From contig NZ_QPJY01000005.1 of NCBI RefSeq assembly GCF_003337735.1, positions 142,265 to 206,264 of the forward strand: a stretch of 64,000 bases of DNA. The letters are read 5' to 3'. Shown in pieces: positions 1-8,024 of the stretch (the first letter of the stretch is position 1; every line of letters starts with the position of its first letter). The position numbers and the translations under genes are program-made. Under the pieces are notes generated by a model. That model worked only from the letters and a program-made list of their open reading frames with translations. It had not been told where the DNA came from and ran no database searches. The stretch is from Thioalbus denitrificans (GTDB lineage Bacteria; Pseudomonadota; Gammaproteobacteria; DSM-26407).

Positions 1-334
1 CCGTGTGGTGGTAGCGGCCGTCCACGAGCAGTTCCAGGCCGGCCACGCCACCGGGCCGGACCAGGCGCACGATGCGCTCGACGCCCTTGGGCAGGTGGCG
101 GACCAGCTTCACCAGGCCGGAACGCAGGGTGTAGATGGAGTCCCCGCGCTGGTCCAGTTCGTAGAGGGTGGTCTTGGGGCCGAAGCCGAAGCGGTCGATG
201 GGGGCCGTCAGGGCCTCCAGGCTCTCATCCGGCACGGGCGAGAAAAGGGCGTGAACCCGGATCGGGCAGTTCGTGCAATCAGCACGCCCCAGCCAGTTCA
301 CGTCGGTGGAGCGGATTTTGGAGTCCCGACTCAC
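1..334 (-). CDS. Crp/Fnr family transcriptional regulator, N-terminal part (cut by window edge)
   Basis: Reading leftwards from a GTG at 334, the visible 111 residues look like the effector-binding cupin domain of a Crp/Fnr regulator: a CTNCPIR cysteine pair near residue 20, then a beta-roll segment (FGFGPKTTLYELDQRGDSIY, GLVKLVRHLPKG, GGVAGLELL). The GTG follows a GGGAGG Shine-Dalgarno six bases upstream. The C-terminal helix-turn-helix lies outside the window, so DNA specificity cannot be read. Only two cysteines are visible near the N-terminus, so an FNR-type four-cysteine Fe-S cluster is not demonstrated. It is divergent from a predicted FNR-type promoter at 524-566, which makes local redox control plausible (inference). 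Confidence 0.85.
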   Translation of the reverse strand, partial: MSRDSKIRSTDVNWLGRADCTNCPIRVHALFSPVPDESLEALTAPIDRFGFGPKTTLYELDQRGDSIYTLRSGLVKLVRHLPKGVERIVRLVRPGGVAGLELLVDGRYHHT

Positions 335-686
335 CGGAAAACCTCCCTGCGTCAATCAATAACAGGTCCGCCTCCGGTGACAACGGGAGTTTCGAGACCG
401 ATTTCCTTATCTTTTCAAAATCGCTGCTTGTTACGGCAAAGGGTACGGCATTGGGAAAAAAATGACAATCCGCACATATAGATAGGAAGTATTGACGATG
501 CGCTGGATTATCTGTTGCTGAGGATGATAATTATCAAATAAATACGTTTTTTCTCGTGACTATCATCAGTGACAGGTCAGGGCGGATAAAGAATAATTTG
601 CCCCATAATAACAAAATCCCGTTGCCTTCCCGATTCAATTCCACCCGGAAGGCGGGACAGAGACTGCCCGAGGAAGATGTCCGGCC
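335..686. other. Divergent intergenic region, AT-rich
   Basis: About 350 bases between the Crp/Fnr gene and the small membrane-protein gene. It is clearly more AT-rich than its surroundings. The recognisable content is the FNR-like site and -10 listed separately at 524-566; I see no convincing additional gene. Confidence 0.6.
524..566 (+). promoter_or_regulatory. Predicted class II FNR/ANR-type promoter
   Basis: ATGATAATTATCAA at 524-537 matches the FNR consensus TTGAT-N4-ATCAA at 9 of 10 positions. Exactly 23 bases downstream lies TATCAT (561-566), a good sigma70 -10. This puts the box centre near -42 relative to a start near 573, the class II activator geometry. The same 22-23-base spacing recurs in the three sRNA promoters at 17.2-17.5 kb. 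The promoter points towards the small gene at 687. No footprint or transcript data are available. Confidence 0.5.
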
Positions 687-989
687 ATGAATGGCTGTTA
701 TACCCGCCGGGCACGCCGTGCCCGTGCCCTGTTGTTCATCGCGCTCGTGCTGGTTTCCACCCTGCTGGGTTGGCAATGGTTGCCGGTGCTGGATTGGGCC
801 GAGGCGGTGGAGGGCATCAACATCCTGTTCGGATTCCAGGCGGCTCCCGTCAGGAAGGCGGACGCCCCATCGCTCCTGAATGATTCCGACATCCGCGCCG
901 GAAGCGGTGTGGATTGCGCTGGTACCGCCGGGGTGGCGCCGGAGGCGGAGCTCAGGGTTCAGCCTTCAGCAGCACGGGACTCGCGATGA
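687..989 (+). CDS. Small predicted single-pass membrane protein, hypothetical
   Basis: A 100-residue frame with a basic N-terminus (CYTRRARRARA) followed by one strongly hydrophobic helix of about 20 residues (LLFIALVLVSTLLGWQWLP), then a polar tail. I recognise no family. A GAGGAAG lies upstream of ATG 687 but 11 bases away. Its 3' end overlaps the convergent EAL gene by 38 bases, which lowers confidence. An overlapping frame starting at 677 lacks the hydrophobic pattern and is less likely. The predicted FNR-type promoter at 524-566 gives some independent support that something is expressed here. Confidence 0.4.
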   Translation: MNGCYTRRARRARALLFIALVLVSTLLGWQWLPVLDWAEAVEGINILFGFQAAPVRKADAPSLLNDSDIRAGSGVDCAGTAGVAPEAELRVQPSAARDSR

Positions 990-2271
990 GCTCATGCCAG
1001 TGGGTTCCTGTCCTCAGCAGCGGGCTCATCTGGGCCTCGGACATGGGGCGGGTGAAGAGGAAGCCCTGGCCGTAGCGGCAGCCGTAGTCCTGCAGCAGGT
1101 TGATCTGGTCGCGGTGGTCGATGCCCTCGGCAATGACCTCCATGTGGTTGATCTGCGCCAGCTCGGTCAGTGCCCGGACGATGCCCTGGCTCTTGCGGTT
1201 CAGCAGCATGGAGCTGACGAAGGAGCGATCGACCTTGAGGACGTCGATGGGAAAGCGATGGAGGTAGTTCAGGCTGGAGTAGCCGGTGCCGAAATCGTCC
1301 ACCGCTACGCGCAGGCCGAGCTCCTTCAGCTTGTCCAGGGCGATGGCGGCCCGATCCGGGTCCTGCATCAGCACCCGCTCGGTGATTTCGACCACCACGT
1401 GACGGGGGTCCACGCCGCTGTCGTAGACCACGCTGCCAATCCGGCCGATGAAGTTCTGATCCAGGAACTGGCGGCTGGAGGTGTTGATGCTCATGTAGAG
1501 CGGTGGGCCCTTCCTCCCGTGCGGCAGGCTCTCCTGGAAGCGCAGCAGCGCCTGGCAGGCCTCCTCGAAGATCCATAACCCGATGGGGACGATGAGCCCG
1601 GTCTCCTCCATCACCCCGATGAACTCGTCGGGCGAGACCAGCCCCCGTACCGGATGATTCCAGCGGATCAGCACCTCGAGTCCGGCAATCTCGCCGGTCT
1701 CGAGAGAGACGATGGCCTGGTAGTAGGGACGGAACTCGCGGCGTTCGAAGGCGTTGAGCAGATCCTGCTGGAAACGCAGCTGGGTGAGCACGTAATCGCG
1801 GCTGTCCCAGGCCTGCTGGCGGTCGCGGTGCCGCTCGCCGTCGGGGTTGCGCTCGCTCTGGCTGCGGCGATCGTCGGTATCCAGCTCGCGCAGCCGCTTG
1901 AGGATGACGTGCAGGAACAGCTTCAGCAGGGGATCCGTTCCATCGAGCCGGTCGCGGACATATTCGCGGTTGATGACCAGGACCTCGGTGTCCTGGACGG
2001 CGGTGGCGGTGGCCGAGCGCAGGCCGTCGTCGATGAGCGCCATCTCGCCGAAGATCTCCCCCTCGGTGAGCAGCGCCATGACCCGCCTCTCGCCCCGTTG
2101 CAGGGCAGCGATCTCGACCATTCCCTTTTCAATGATATAGGCGGCGGTGCCCGGTTCCCCTTCCCTGAAGATGATCGATCCGCTGCGGAACGTTTTCTTG
2201 AAATTCTGGGTGGTCACCCCATGTTTCGCCGATGCGTTCCGGCCTCCCGTAACCCCATGTTCAGCCAACAA
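952..2271 (-). CDS. Cyclic-nucleotide-binding domain / EAL phosphodiesterase fusion
   Basis: About 439 residues. The N-terminal part (about 25-145) is a cNMP-binding fold with the signature FGEMALIDDGLRSATATA. The C-terminal part (about 185-425) is an EAL domain, the family that hydrolyses cyclic di-GMP to pGpG. Its catalytic set looks intact: the glutamate of GLEVLIRW, the asparagine of SINTSS, EITER, DDFGTGYSSL, the lysine of LKVDRSF, AEGI and YGQGF. The likely role is a cytoplasmic c-di-GMP phosphodiesterase gated by a nucleotide or simply by the cNMP-like domain. There is no GGDEF domain. The start is uncertain: the longest frame begins at tandem TTG codons without a clear ribosome site, and GTG codons a little inside are alternatives. 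Confidence 0.88.
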   Translation of the reverse strand: MLAEHGVTGGRNASAKHGVTTQNFKKTFRSGSIIFREGEPGTAAYIIEKGMVEIAALQRGERRVMALLTEGEIFGEMALIDDGLRSATATAVQDTEVLVINREYVRDRLDGTDPLLKLFLHVILKRLRELDTDDRRSQSERNPDGERHRDRQQAWDSRDYVLTQLRFQQDLLNAFERREFRPYYQAIVSLETGEIAGLEVLIRWNHPVRGLVSPDEFIGVMEETGLIVPIGLWIFEEACQALLRFQESLPHGRKGPPLYMSINTSSRQFLDQNFIGRIGSVVYDSGVDPRHVVVEITERVLMQDPDRAAIALDKLKELGLRVAVDDFGTGYSSLNYLHRFPIDVLKVDRSFVSSMLLNRKSQGIVRALTELAQINHMEVIAEGIDHRDQINLLQDYGCRYGQGFLFTRPMSEAQMSPLLRTGTHWHELIASPVLLKAEP

Positions 2272-2425
2272 TAGCTTAGTGAAGTGGCGTTATCCAGCTT
2301 TGCCTCGCATGCCCCGCGCGGCGTTGTCGCACCCGCCATCGATGAATATAGTGTTCCCTGCCCGCGGCCCCGGGAGAGCGCATCTTCTCCAGGGGAGGCC
2401 GCCACCCGGAACAGGAGATGATCGA

Positions 2426-3487
2426 ATGCCCGCCTATCTGCCTTTCGAAGTCGTGATGGAGGCGCTGGAGAGCGGCATGCCGCCGGCGGCCGACGCCGGC
2501 TTTCTCGGCGCCCGGCTCGACCCCGCGGAGGCGGCGCTGGTGCTGCTGCCCGTGCCCTGGGAGGCCACCACCTCCTATGGCGGCGGGGCCAGCGCGGCGC
2601 CCGCCGCCATCGTCGCCGCCAGCCACCAGCTCGACCTCGAGGATGGCGCCTTCGGCCGGCCCTATCGCGCGGGTATCGCCTTCCTGCCCGAGGACGGGAC
2701 CATCCGCGCCCTCGACGAACGGGCCCGGCCCCAGGCGCGGAAGGTGATCGAGGCGCTGGAGGAGGGCGGCGAGGCCGCCGCCGAGCTGGCGCTGGTGAAC
2801 GGTGCCAGCCGCGAGGTCAACGAACGGGTCCTGGCCGCCGCCCGCGACGTGCTCGCCTCGGGCCGGCACATCGGCGTGGTGGGTGGCGATCACTCCGCGC
2901 CGGAAGGGCTGATCCAGGCCCTGGCCGAGGCCCATCCGGAGGGCTTCGGGATTCTCCACCTCGACGCCCATCATGACCTGCGCGAGGCCTACGAGGGTTT
3001 CACCGGATCCCACGCCTCCATCTTCCACAACGTGATGGAGCGCATCCCGCAGGTGGAGCGGCTGGTCCAGGTGGGCATCCGCGACTATTCCCGGGCCGAG
3101 CGGAAGTACGCCGAGGCGCTTGGCGAGCGGTGCCGGGCCTGGTACGGCCGCGACCTCTTCCGCCTGCGCGCCGAGGGTGTCGCCTTCGGCGAGGTGGTGC
3201 GGCGCATCCTCGCCGACCTGCCGGAGCGGGTCTATGTCTCCTTCGACATCGATGCCCTCGACCCCCCCTACTGCCCTTCCACCGGCACCCCGGTTCCCGG
3301 CGGGCTCAGCTACGACGAGGCCTGCTACCTGCTCGAGGCGCTGGCGGAGAGCGGGCGCCGGGTCATCGGCTTCGATCTCTGCGAGGTGGCCCCGGGGCCG
3401 GACGGCGACGAGTGGGACGCCAACGTCGGCGCCCGCATTCTCTACCGCCTCTGCGGCTGCCTGCTCAGGAGCCGGGGACTCTGCTGA
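2426..3487 (+). CDS. speB: Agmatinase/arginase/formimidoylglutamase family hydrolase
   Basis: A 353-residue ureohydrolase that would split a guanidino-type substrate using a binuclear Mn site. The metal motifs are present: GGDHS, HLDAHHDL and SFDIDALDPP. The ATG at 2426 is preceded by AGGAG eight bases upstream, so the open frame extending further upstream (antisense to the EAL gene) is not used. Substrate cannot be fixed from sequence. Agmatinase (putrescine synthesis) is the usual annotation, but the longer N-terminus and the sequence around CPSTGTPVPGG fit several ureohydrolase subfamilies. No speA neighbour is seen. Confidence 0.85.
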   Translation: MPAYLPFEVVMEALESGMPPAADAGFLGARLDPAEAALVLLPVPWEATTSYGGGASAAPAAIVAASHQLDLEDGAFGRPYRAGIAFLPEDGTIRALDERARPQARKVIEALEEGGEAAAELALVNGASREVNERVLAAARDVLASGRHIGVVGGDHSAPEGLIQALAEAHPEGFGILHLDAHHDLREAYEGFTGSHASIFHNVMERIPQVERLVQVGIRDYSRAERKYAEALGERCRAWYGRDLFRLRAEGVAFGEVVRRILADLPERVYVSFDIDALDPPYCPSTGTPVPGGLSYDEACYLLEALAESGRRVIGFDLCEVAPGPDGDEWDANVGARILYRLCGCLLRSRGLC

Positions 3488-3524
3488 GGGGAGCGGCGCC
3501 GGGGGCGCCGGCCGTCAACGGGGT

Positions 3525-4280
3525 TCAGGGGCGGGTGTCCCGGCCTTGTGGACACGCCGGGTAGTCCACCACCACCACCAGGGGCAGGTGATCCGAAGCC
3601 ACCGCCGCCGGCGCCGCGGCATGGGCGCGCACCTCCCGGACCAGCCCGGCGGGGCGGGACCAGACCCGGTCCAGGGCCAGGAACGGCCGGCGCGCGGGGA
3701 AGGCCGCCGGTACCGGCCTGGCGCCCAGGCGGCGGTTCAGCCGCCGCAGGCTGCCGGCCATGGGAATCCACTCGTTGAAGTCGCCGAGCAGCAGCAGCGG
3801 CAGTCCGCGGCGCTCATCCAGGATTTCCATCAGCTTCCCCACCTGGCGGCGGCGCTCACGCCGCCCCAGGCCGAGGTGGGTGGCGATCACCCGCAGGGGA
3901 CCGGCCGGAAGAACCAGCACGGCGTCTATGGCGCCCCGGGGCTCGCGCCCCGGCTCGCTGAGGTCGTGGCGGTGCAGCGTCCGTACGGGGAAGCGGGTCA
4001 GCAGGACGTTGCCGTAGCTGCGATCCGAGCTGACGATGGTGGGGCCGGGGATGGGCGTCAGCGCCGTCGCGGCCGCGAGCCGCTCCATCTGGACCGAATC
4101 GCTCAGGGTGCCCGGGCGCGAGTCCACCTCCTGGAGGGCGACGATCCCGGCGCCGGTGGCGCGGATGACAGCGGCCACGCGCCGGGGATCCCGTAGCCCG
4201 TCGCCGCCCAGCGCCCCGTGGATGTTGTAGGTGGCGGCCAGCAGGGATGGCTGGCCCGGTCCGGCGCCGGCTGCCCGCAT
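3525..4280 (-). CDS. Endonuclease/exonuclease/phosphatase (EEP) family protein
   Basis: 251 residues with the EEP fold landmarks in order: TYNIHG near the N-terminus, ALQEVD, LLGDFNEW and SDHLPL at the C-terminus. These are the metal-binding and catalytic Asn/Glu/Asp/His residues of the DNase I/sphingomyelinase superfamily. Its ATG directly abuts the TGA of the upstream PLD-VTT gene, so the pair is almost certainly co-transcribed and translationally coupled. In this context a phospholipid-related phosphodiesterase is as likely as a nuclease (inference). No signal peptide is evident. Confidence 0.85.
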   Translation of the reverse strand: MRAAGAGPGQPSLLAATYNIHGALGGDGLRDPRRVAAVIRATGAGIVALQEVDSRPGTLSDSVQMERLAAATALTPIPGPTIVSSDRSYGNVLLTRFPVRTLHRHDLSEPGREPRGAIDAVLVLPAGPLRVIATHLGLGRRERRRQVGKLMEILDERRGLPLLLLGDFNEWIPMAGSLRRLNRRLGARPVPAAFPARRPFLALDRVWSRPAGLVREVRAHAAAPAAVASDHLPLVVVVDYPACPQGRDTRP

Positions 4281-6455
4281 TCAGCCCGACCTCCCCGAGC
4301 CGAGCAGGCGGCGCAGGGTCAGGGCGCCGCCCACCAGCACCGCGGCCACGGCCACCAGCAGCAGAAGGGTGCCGGGCCCCGGATCGGCGAGCGCCCGGAG
4401 CAGGCTGCCGGAAAAGACGGCCAGGCCGAGCACGCCCGGCGCCAGGCCGAGGGCCGAACCGAGCAGGAATGCCCCGAGACGCAGGTGGGTGGCCCCGGCC
4501 ACCAGGTTGACCACCGTGTAGGGAGCCACCGGCACCAGCCGCAGCATCGCCACCGCCAATATCCCCTGGTCCGCGAGCCGGCGGCTCAGGCGGTGCAGCC
4601 GCGATCCGCTCAGTCGATCGAGGCCCGATCTTCCCAGTACCCGTCCCAGCAGGAAACCGCACAGGGCGCTGATCAGCGCCCCGGCGAATGCGCAGGCGAA
4701 GCCCAGCCAGGGCCCGAGCAGCAATCCGGCCGCGACCACCAGCAGGGTCAGCGGCGCCATCAGCAGGCTGGCGGCGACGAACGCCGCCAGCACCAGGGTC
4801 TCGCGGATGACAGGGGTGCGCGCCGTCTCCAGCCACGCCGCCAGCCGCTCGGGGGTCAGCCACTCGGCCAGCGGTGACCAGCGCCACGCGGCGGCGGCGG
4901 TCAGCAGCACGCCGATGAAGCCGAGAAACAGACCCAGCCGGCGGCGGCCGTGCCCATGCCGGGAGGCGGGTATGAAGCGGCGCACGAAGTAGTCGGGACT
5001 GATGGGCTCGTCGGGATCGATCAGCCCGCTGTCGGGCAGCCGTTCCGCCGCCGCCCCGCCGTCGCTCTCCAGCGGCCGCAGGCTGCGTCCCTTGCCGCGC
5101 AGCCGCTCCACAGCGGCCAGCAGGGAGCCCTGCCGGGTCTCCTCGGCGGCCACCGCGGCGGCCGGCCGATCGAGGTGCTCGCCCAGCAGCCGGTGGCGGA
5201 AGTTTCTCACCGCCTCGCGCGCCGCTTCCCCGGCGTCCGCCTCGAGGGCGAGGTCGCATTCGCTGTCGAGTCCCAGCGACCGGTCGCTGGTATTGGAGGA
5301 GCCGATGCGCAGCAGGCGATCGTCGACGACGAGCAGCTTCGCATGGACGCTGATGCACTCCTCCTCGCCCAGGCCCGGCTGGTGGGGGTGGTAGACCCCG
5401 AAACGGTGGTGGCGATCGGCTTGGCGCAGCGTCTCCAGGCGCCGGCCGCGGAGGGCGTCCATGGTGACCTGCTCCAGCCAGCCGCCGGTGTGCCGGGGGA
5501 GCACGAGCATGACCTCGGGCCCGTCGGGCTCCTGCAGGCGCCGGGCCAGCGCGCTGGTGAGCCGCTGCGAAGTGAAATACTGGTTCTCGATGTAGATCCA
5601 GCGGCGGGCGGCCTCGATCCCGTCGAGGTAGAGCCGCTCCACTTCCCGTACCGCCACCCGGTCTTCGTACTCCGGCAGGGTGCGGGCGATGGCGATCTCC
5701 TGATCCCGGAGCGCCGGCTCCACCGAGGGCGGCCAGGGATCGGTGCCGGTTGCCGGTGCCGGCGCGGGTGGCCGCCCGGGGCTGCCGGAGGCGTCCCAGC
5801 GCGCGCGGGCCAGCTCGCCCAGGGCGCGGGCCGCCGGACCGTCCACGGCCATCATCAGATCGTGGAACGGCGGGTAGGGCTTGCCGTCGGGATCGATGCG
5901 GCGGGGATCGTCCGGGCGATGCGCGGGGGTGTCCCAGCGCCAGCGGCTGAGGTCGATGCCGCCGGCGAAGGCCAGCCGGTCGTCCACCACCACCAGCTTC
6001 TGGTGCTGGGATCCTCCCGGGGGGTGGCGGGAATCCAGCTGCAGGTGCAGCCGCGTGTGGCCCTGCAGGCGCAACCGCCAGCGCTGGAACAGTTCGCGCT
6101 CGGGAGTGTAGATGACGTGGAAATCCCAGATGAGCAGGTGGATTTCCAGCTCCGGGTTCCGCTCCAGCAGCCGGGCCAGGTACTCGGCCAGGGGGGGCGG
6201 ATCGGGTTCGCCGGTGCCGGCACCCCGGCCCAGCGGCTCACGCCGATCGAAGTCCCAGCCGAGGATGAGGATGCTGTGGCGGGCCGCGTCGCATGCCTCC
6301 CGCAGCGCCTCGAAGTAGGCCGCCGTGTCGACGATGAGGCCGACCCGCGCGGCCCGCTCCAGACGCCAGCAGTTGACCCCGGGCCGCAGGATGGGCGCAG
6401 TCTCCGCACCCGCGGTCCCGTGGGGCGTGTCCGCCGTGGGGGTGTCCATGCCCAT
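4281..6455 (-). CDS. Phospholipase D-like / VTT (TVP38/TMEM64) membrane fusion protein
   Basis: 724 residues. The N-terminal two thirds hold two complete HKD motifs (H151-x-K153-x4-D158 and H371-x-K373-x4-D378), the active-site halves of the PLD/cardiolipin synthase superfamily. The last ~225 residues are a VTT/SNARE-associated membrane domain of several hydrophobic helices, with the GRVLGRSGLDRL-type loop seen in DedA/TMEM64 relatives. The likely role is phosphatidyl transfer or hydrolysis at the inner membrane, possibly with lipid scrambling by the VTT part (inference). ATG 6455 and ATG 6449 are both possible; an AGGG sits at better spacing from 6449. It is followed without a gap by the EEP gene. 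Confidence 0.88.
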   Translation of the reverse strand: MGMDTPTADTPHGTAGAETAPILRPGVNCWRLERAARVGLIVDTAAYFEALREACDAARHSILILGWDFDRREPLGRGAGTGEPDPPPLAEYLARLLERNPELEIHLLIWDFHVIYTPERELFQRWRLRLQGHTRLHLQLDSRHPPGGSQHQKLVVVDDRLAFAGGIDLSRWRWDTPAHRPDDPRRIDPDGKPYPPFHDLMMAVDGPAARALGELARARWDASGSPGRPPAPAPATGTDPWPPSVEPALRDQEIAIARTLPEYEDRVAVREVERLYLDGIEAARRWIYIENQYFTSQRLTSALARRLQEPDGPEVMLVLPRHTGGWLEQVTMDALRGRRLETLRQADRHHRFGVYHPHQPGLGEEECISVHAKLLVVDDRLLRIGSSNTSDRSLGLDSECDLALEADAGEAAREAVRNFRHRLLGEHLDRPAAAVAAEETRQGSLLAAVERLRGKGRSLRPLESDGGAAAERLPDSGLIDPDEPISPDYFVRRFIPASRHGHGRRRLGLFLGFIGVLLTAAAAWRWSPLAEWLTPERLAAWLETARTPVIRETLVLAAFVAASLLMAPLTLLVVAAGLLLGPWLGFACAFAGALISALCGFLLGRVLGRSGLDRLSGSRLHRLSRRLADQGILAVAMLRLVPVAPYTVVNLVAGATHLRLGAFLLGSALGLAPGVLGLAVFSGSLLRALADPGPGTLLLLVAVAAVLVGGALTLRRLLGSGRSG

Positions 6456-6486
6456 ACCCTAGGCCGGGAACCGGCGGGGCACAACG

Positions 6487-6517
6487 AAAAAGGCCCGCAC
6501 CGTTGCCGGTGCGGGCC
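6487..6517 (-). terminator. Intrinsic terminator downstream of tRNA-Phe
   Basis: Read on the minus strand, a perfect 11-bp stem (GGCCCGCACCG / CGGTGCGGGCC) with a GCAA tetraloop is followed by five T. It lies just after the tRNA 3' end and before the PLD-VTT gene, so it separates the two transcription units. Confidence 0.93.
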
Positions 6518-6527
6518 CTTCGGAAAC

Positions 6528-6603
6528 TGGTGGCCAGGGACGGAATCGAACCGCCGACACGGGGATTTTCAATCCCCTGCTCTACCAACTGAGCTACCTG
6601 GCC
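6528..6603 (-). tRNA. tRNA-Phe (GAA)
   Basis: A 76-nt cloverleaf on the minus strand: acceptor GGCCAGG, D arm with AGCTCAGTTGGTAGAGC, anticodon loop TTGAAAA giving GAA, T loop GGTTCGATTCC, and an encoded CCA end. An intrinsic terminator follows. Confidence 0.97.
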
Positions 6604-6664
6604 TGCGCGGAAGGCACGTATTAAACAGTGCGTCCTGCGTGGAGTCAAGACCCCGGCCGGGGCC

Positions 6665-6937
6665 TCACTGCCTGGGCGGCACGTACCCTTCGGGGGTGAC
6701 GCCGCCCTCGCCGAACAGGAAGGCGACCATCTGCTCCTCGAGGAAGGTGCGCGCCTTGGGATCCATCATGCTCAGGCGGTATTCGTTGATGAGCATGGTC
6801 TGCTGGCGCTGCCAGGCGGCCCAGGCTTCCTTGGAGATGTTGTCGTAGATCTTCTGGCCGAGATCGCCCGGGTAGGGGGCGAAGTCGAGGCCTTCAGCCT
6901 CCTTGTGGAGCTTCTGGCATTTCACCGTGCGGGTCAT
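6665..6937 (-). CDS. yggX: Probable Fe(2+)-trafficking protein YggX
   Basis: 90 residues, the normal family length, with the typical start [19 protein letters not shown] and the [17 protein letters not shown] segment. The conserved Cys7 is present. YggX proteins protect Fe-S clusters and help limit free iron. It lies 12 bases after mutY, which encodes a 4Fe-4S enzyme. The mutY-yggX pairing is common in gammaproteobacteria, and the two are probably one transcript with asmA. Confidence 0.96.
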   Translation of the reverse strand: MTRTVKCQKLHKEAEGLDFAPYPGDLGQKIYDNISKEAWAAWQRQQTMLINEYRLSMMDPKARTFLEEQMVAFLFGEGGVTPEGYVPPRQ

Positions 6938-6949
6938 GGGTCGTCTCCG

Positions 6950-8020
6950 TCAATTGCGCATGCCTTCCAGCAGGGCGCGCACGGGGGCGGCCAGGCCGGG
7001 TGGTTCGGAAAGGCCCACGTTATACCAGAGAGTGCGATCCGGTTCCAATACCCAGTGTGAGGGTCGGTTAATGGCGCCCTGCCAGGGGGTGAACTCCAGC
7101 CGGAAGTGGGTGAAGGTGTGGACCCGCGCCGGCCACGGCCGCCAGCTGCGCACCTCGCCATGGTAGCGCGCCCGGACCAGTTCCGTGGGGTCGGTGTCCC
7201 AGCCGCACTCCGGAAGGCTCCAGAGCCCGCCCCAGATGCCGGTCGGGGGGCGGCGCTCCAGGAGCACGCCGGCTTCCGGATCGGTGATGAGCAGCAGCCG
7301 GGTGCGGCGCACGGGCAGCTCGCGGCGCGGACGGGAGGCCGGCAGCTCCCCCTGGCGGCCTTCGGCACGGGCCCGGCAGCCGTCGCCCAGGGGGCAGTCG
7401 GCGCAGGCGGGGCGGCTGCGGGTGCAGACCGTGGCGCCGAGGTCCATGATGGCCTGGGTGTAGTCCCGAACCCGCGCGGCCGGGGTGCAGGCCTCCGCCA
7501 GCTCCCACAGCCGGCGCTGGACCGCGGCGGTGCCGCTCCAGCCCTCCACGGCGGCCAGCCGGGCCAGCACCCGCTTGGCGTTGCCGTCCAGGATCGGGGC
7601 GCGGATGCCGTGGGCCTGGGCCAGGATGGCGCCGGCGGTGGAACGGCCGATGCCCGGCAGCGCCTCGAGCGCCTCCAGGGTGTCCGGAAAGCGTCCCCCG
7701 TGCCGCTCCACCACCTGGCGGGCGGCCTGGTGCAGATTGCGGGCCCGGGCGTAGTAGCCCAGTCCGGCCCAGTGGCGCAGCACCTCGTCCAGGGGGGCGG
7801 CCGCCAGCGCTTCCACCGACGGGAAGCGGGCGATGAAGGCCTCGTAGTAGGGGATGACGGTCGCCACCTGGGTCTGCTGCAGCATCACCTCCGAGATCCA
7901 CACCCGGTAGGGCGTGGCGGGGTGCTGCCAGGGCAGGTCGTGGCGGCCGTGCCGGTCGAACCAGGCGAGCAGGGCCGCCGCCATCTTCCCCGGCGGCAGG
8001 GGCAGTCCGGCGGCGGCCAC
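6950..8020 (-). CDS. mutY: A/G-specific adenine DNA glycosylase MutY
   Basis: 356 residues. The glycosylase domain has SEVMLQQTQV with the catalytic Glu, the helix-hairpin-helix LPGIGRSTAGAI, and the Asp of IMDLG. The 4Fe-4S ligands have the exact C-x6-C-x2-C-x5-C spacing in CTRSRPACADCPLGDGC. A C-terminal NUDIX-like domain recognising 8-oxoG (GIWGGLWSLPE) follows. It removes A mispaired with 8-oxoguanine. It sits 4 bases after asmA and 12 bases before yggX, in one apparent operon. Confidence 0.97.
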   Translation of the reverse strand: MAAAGLPLPPGKMAAALLAWFDRHGRHDLPWQHPATPYRVWISEVMLQQTQVATVIPYYEAFIARFPSVEALAAAPLDEVLRHWAGLGYYARARNLHQAARQVVERHGGRFPDTLEALEALPGIGRSTAGAILAQAHGIRAPILDGNAKRVLARLAAVEGWSGTAAVQRRLWELAEACTPAARVRDYTQAIMDLGATVCTRSRPACADCPLGDGCRARAEGRQGELPASRPRRELPVRRTRLLLITDPEAGVLLERRPPTGIWGGLWSLPECGWDTDPTELVRARYHGEVRSWRPWPARVHTFTHFRLEFTPWQGAINRPSHWVLEPDRTLWYNVGLSEPPGLAAPVRALLEGMRN

Positions 8021-8024
8021 GGCG

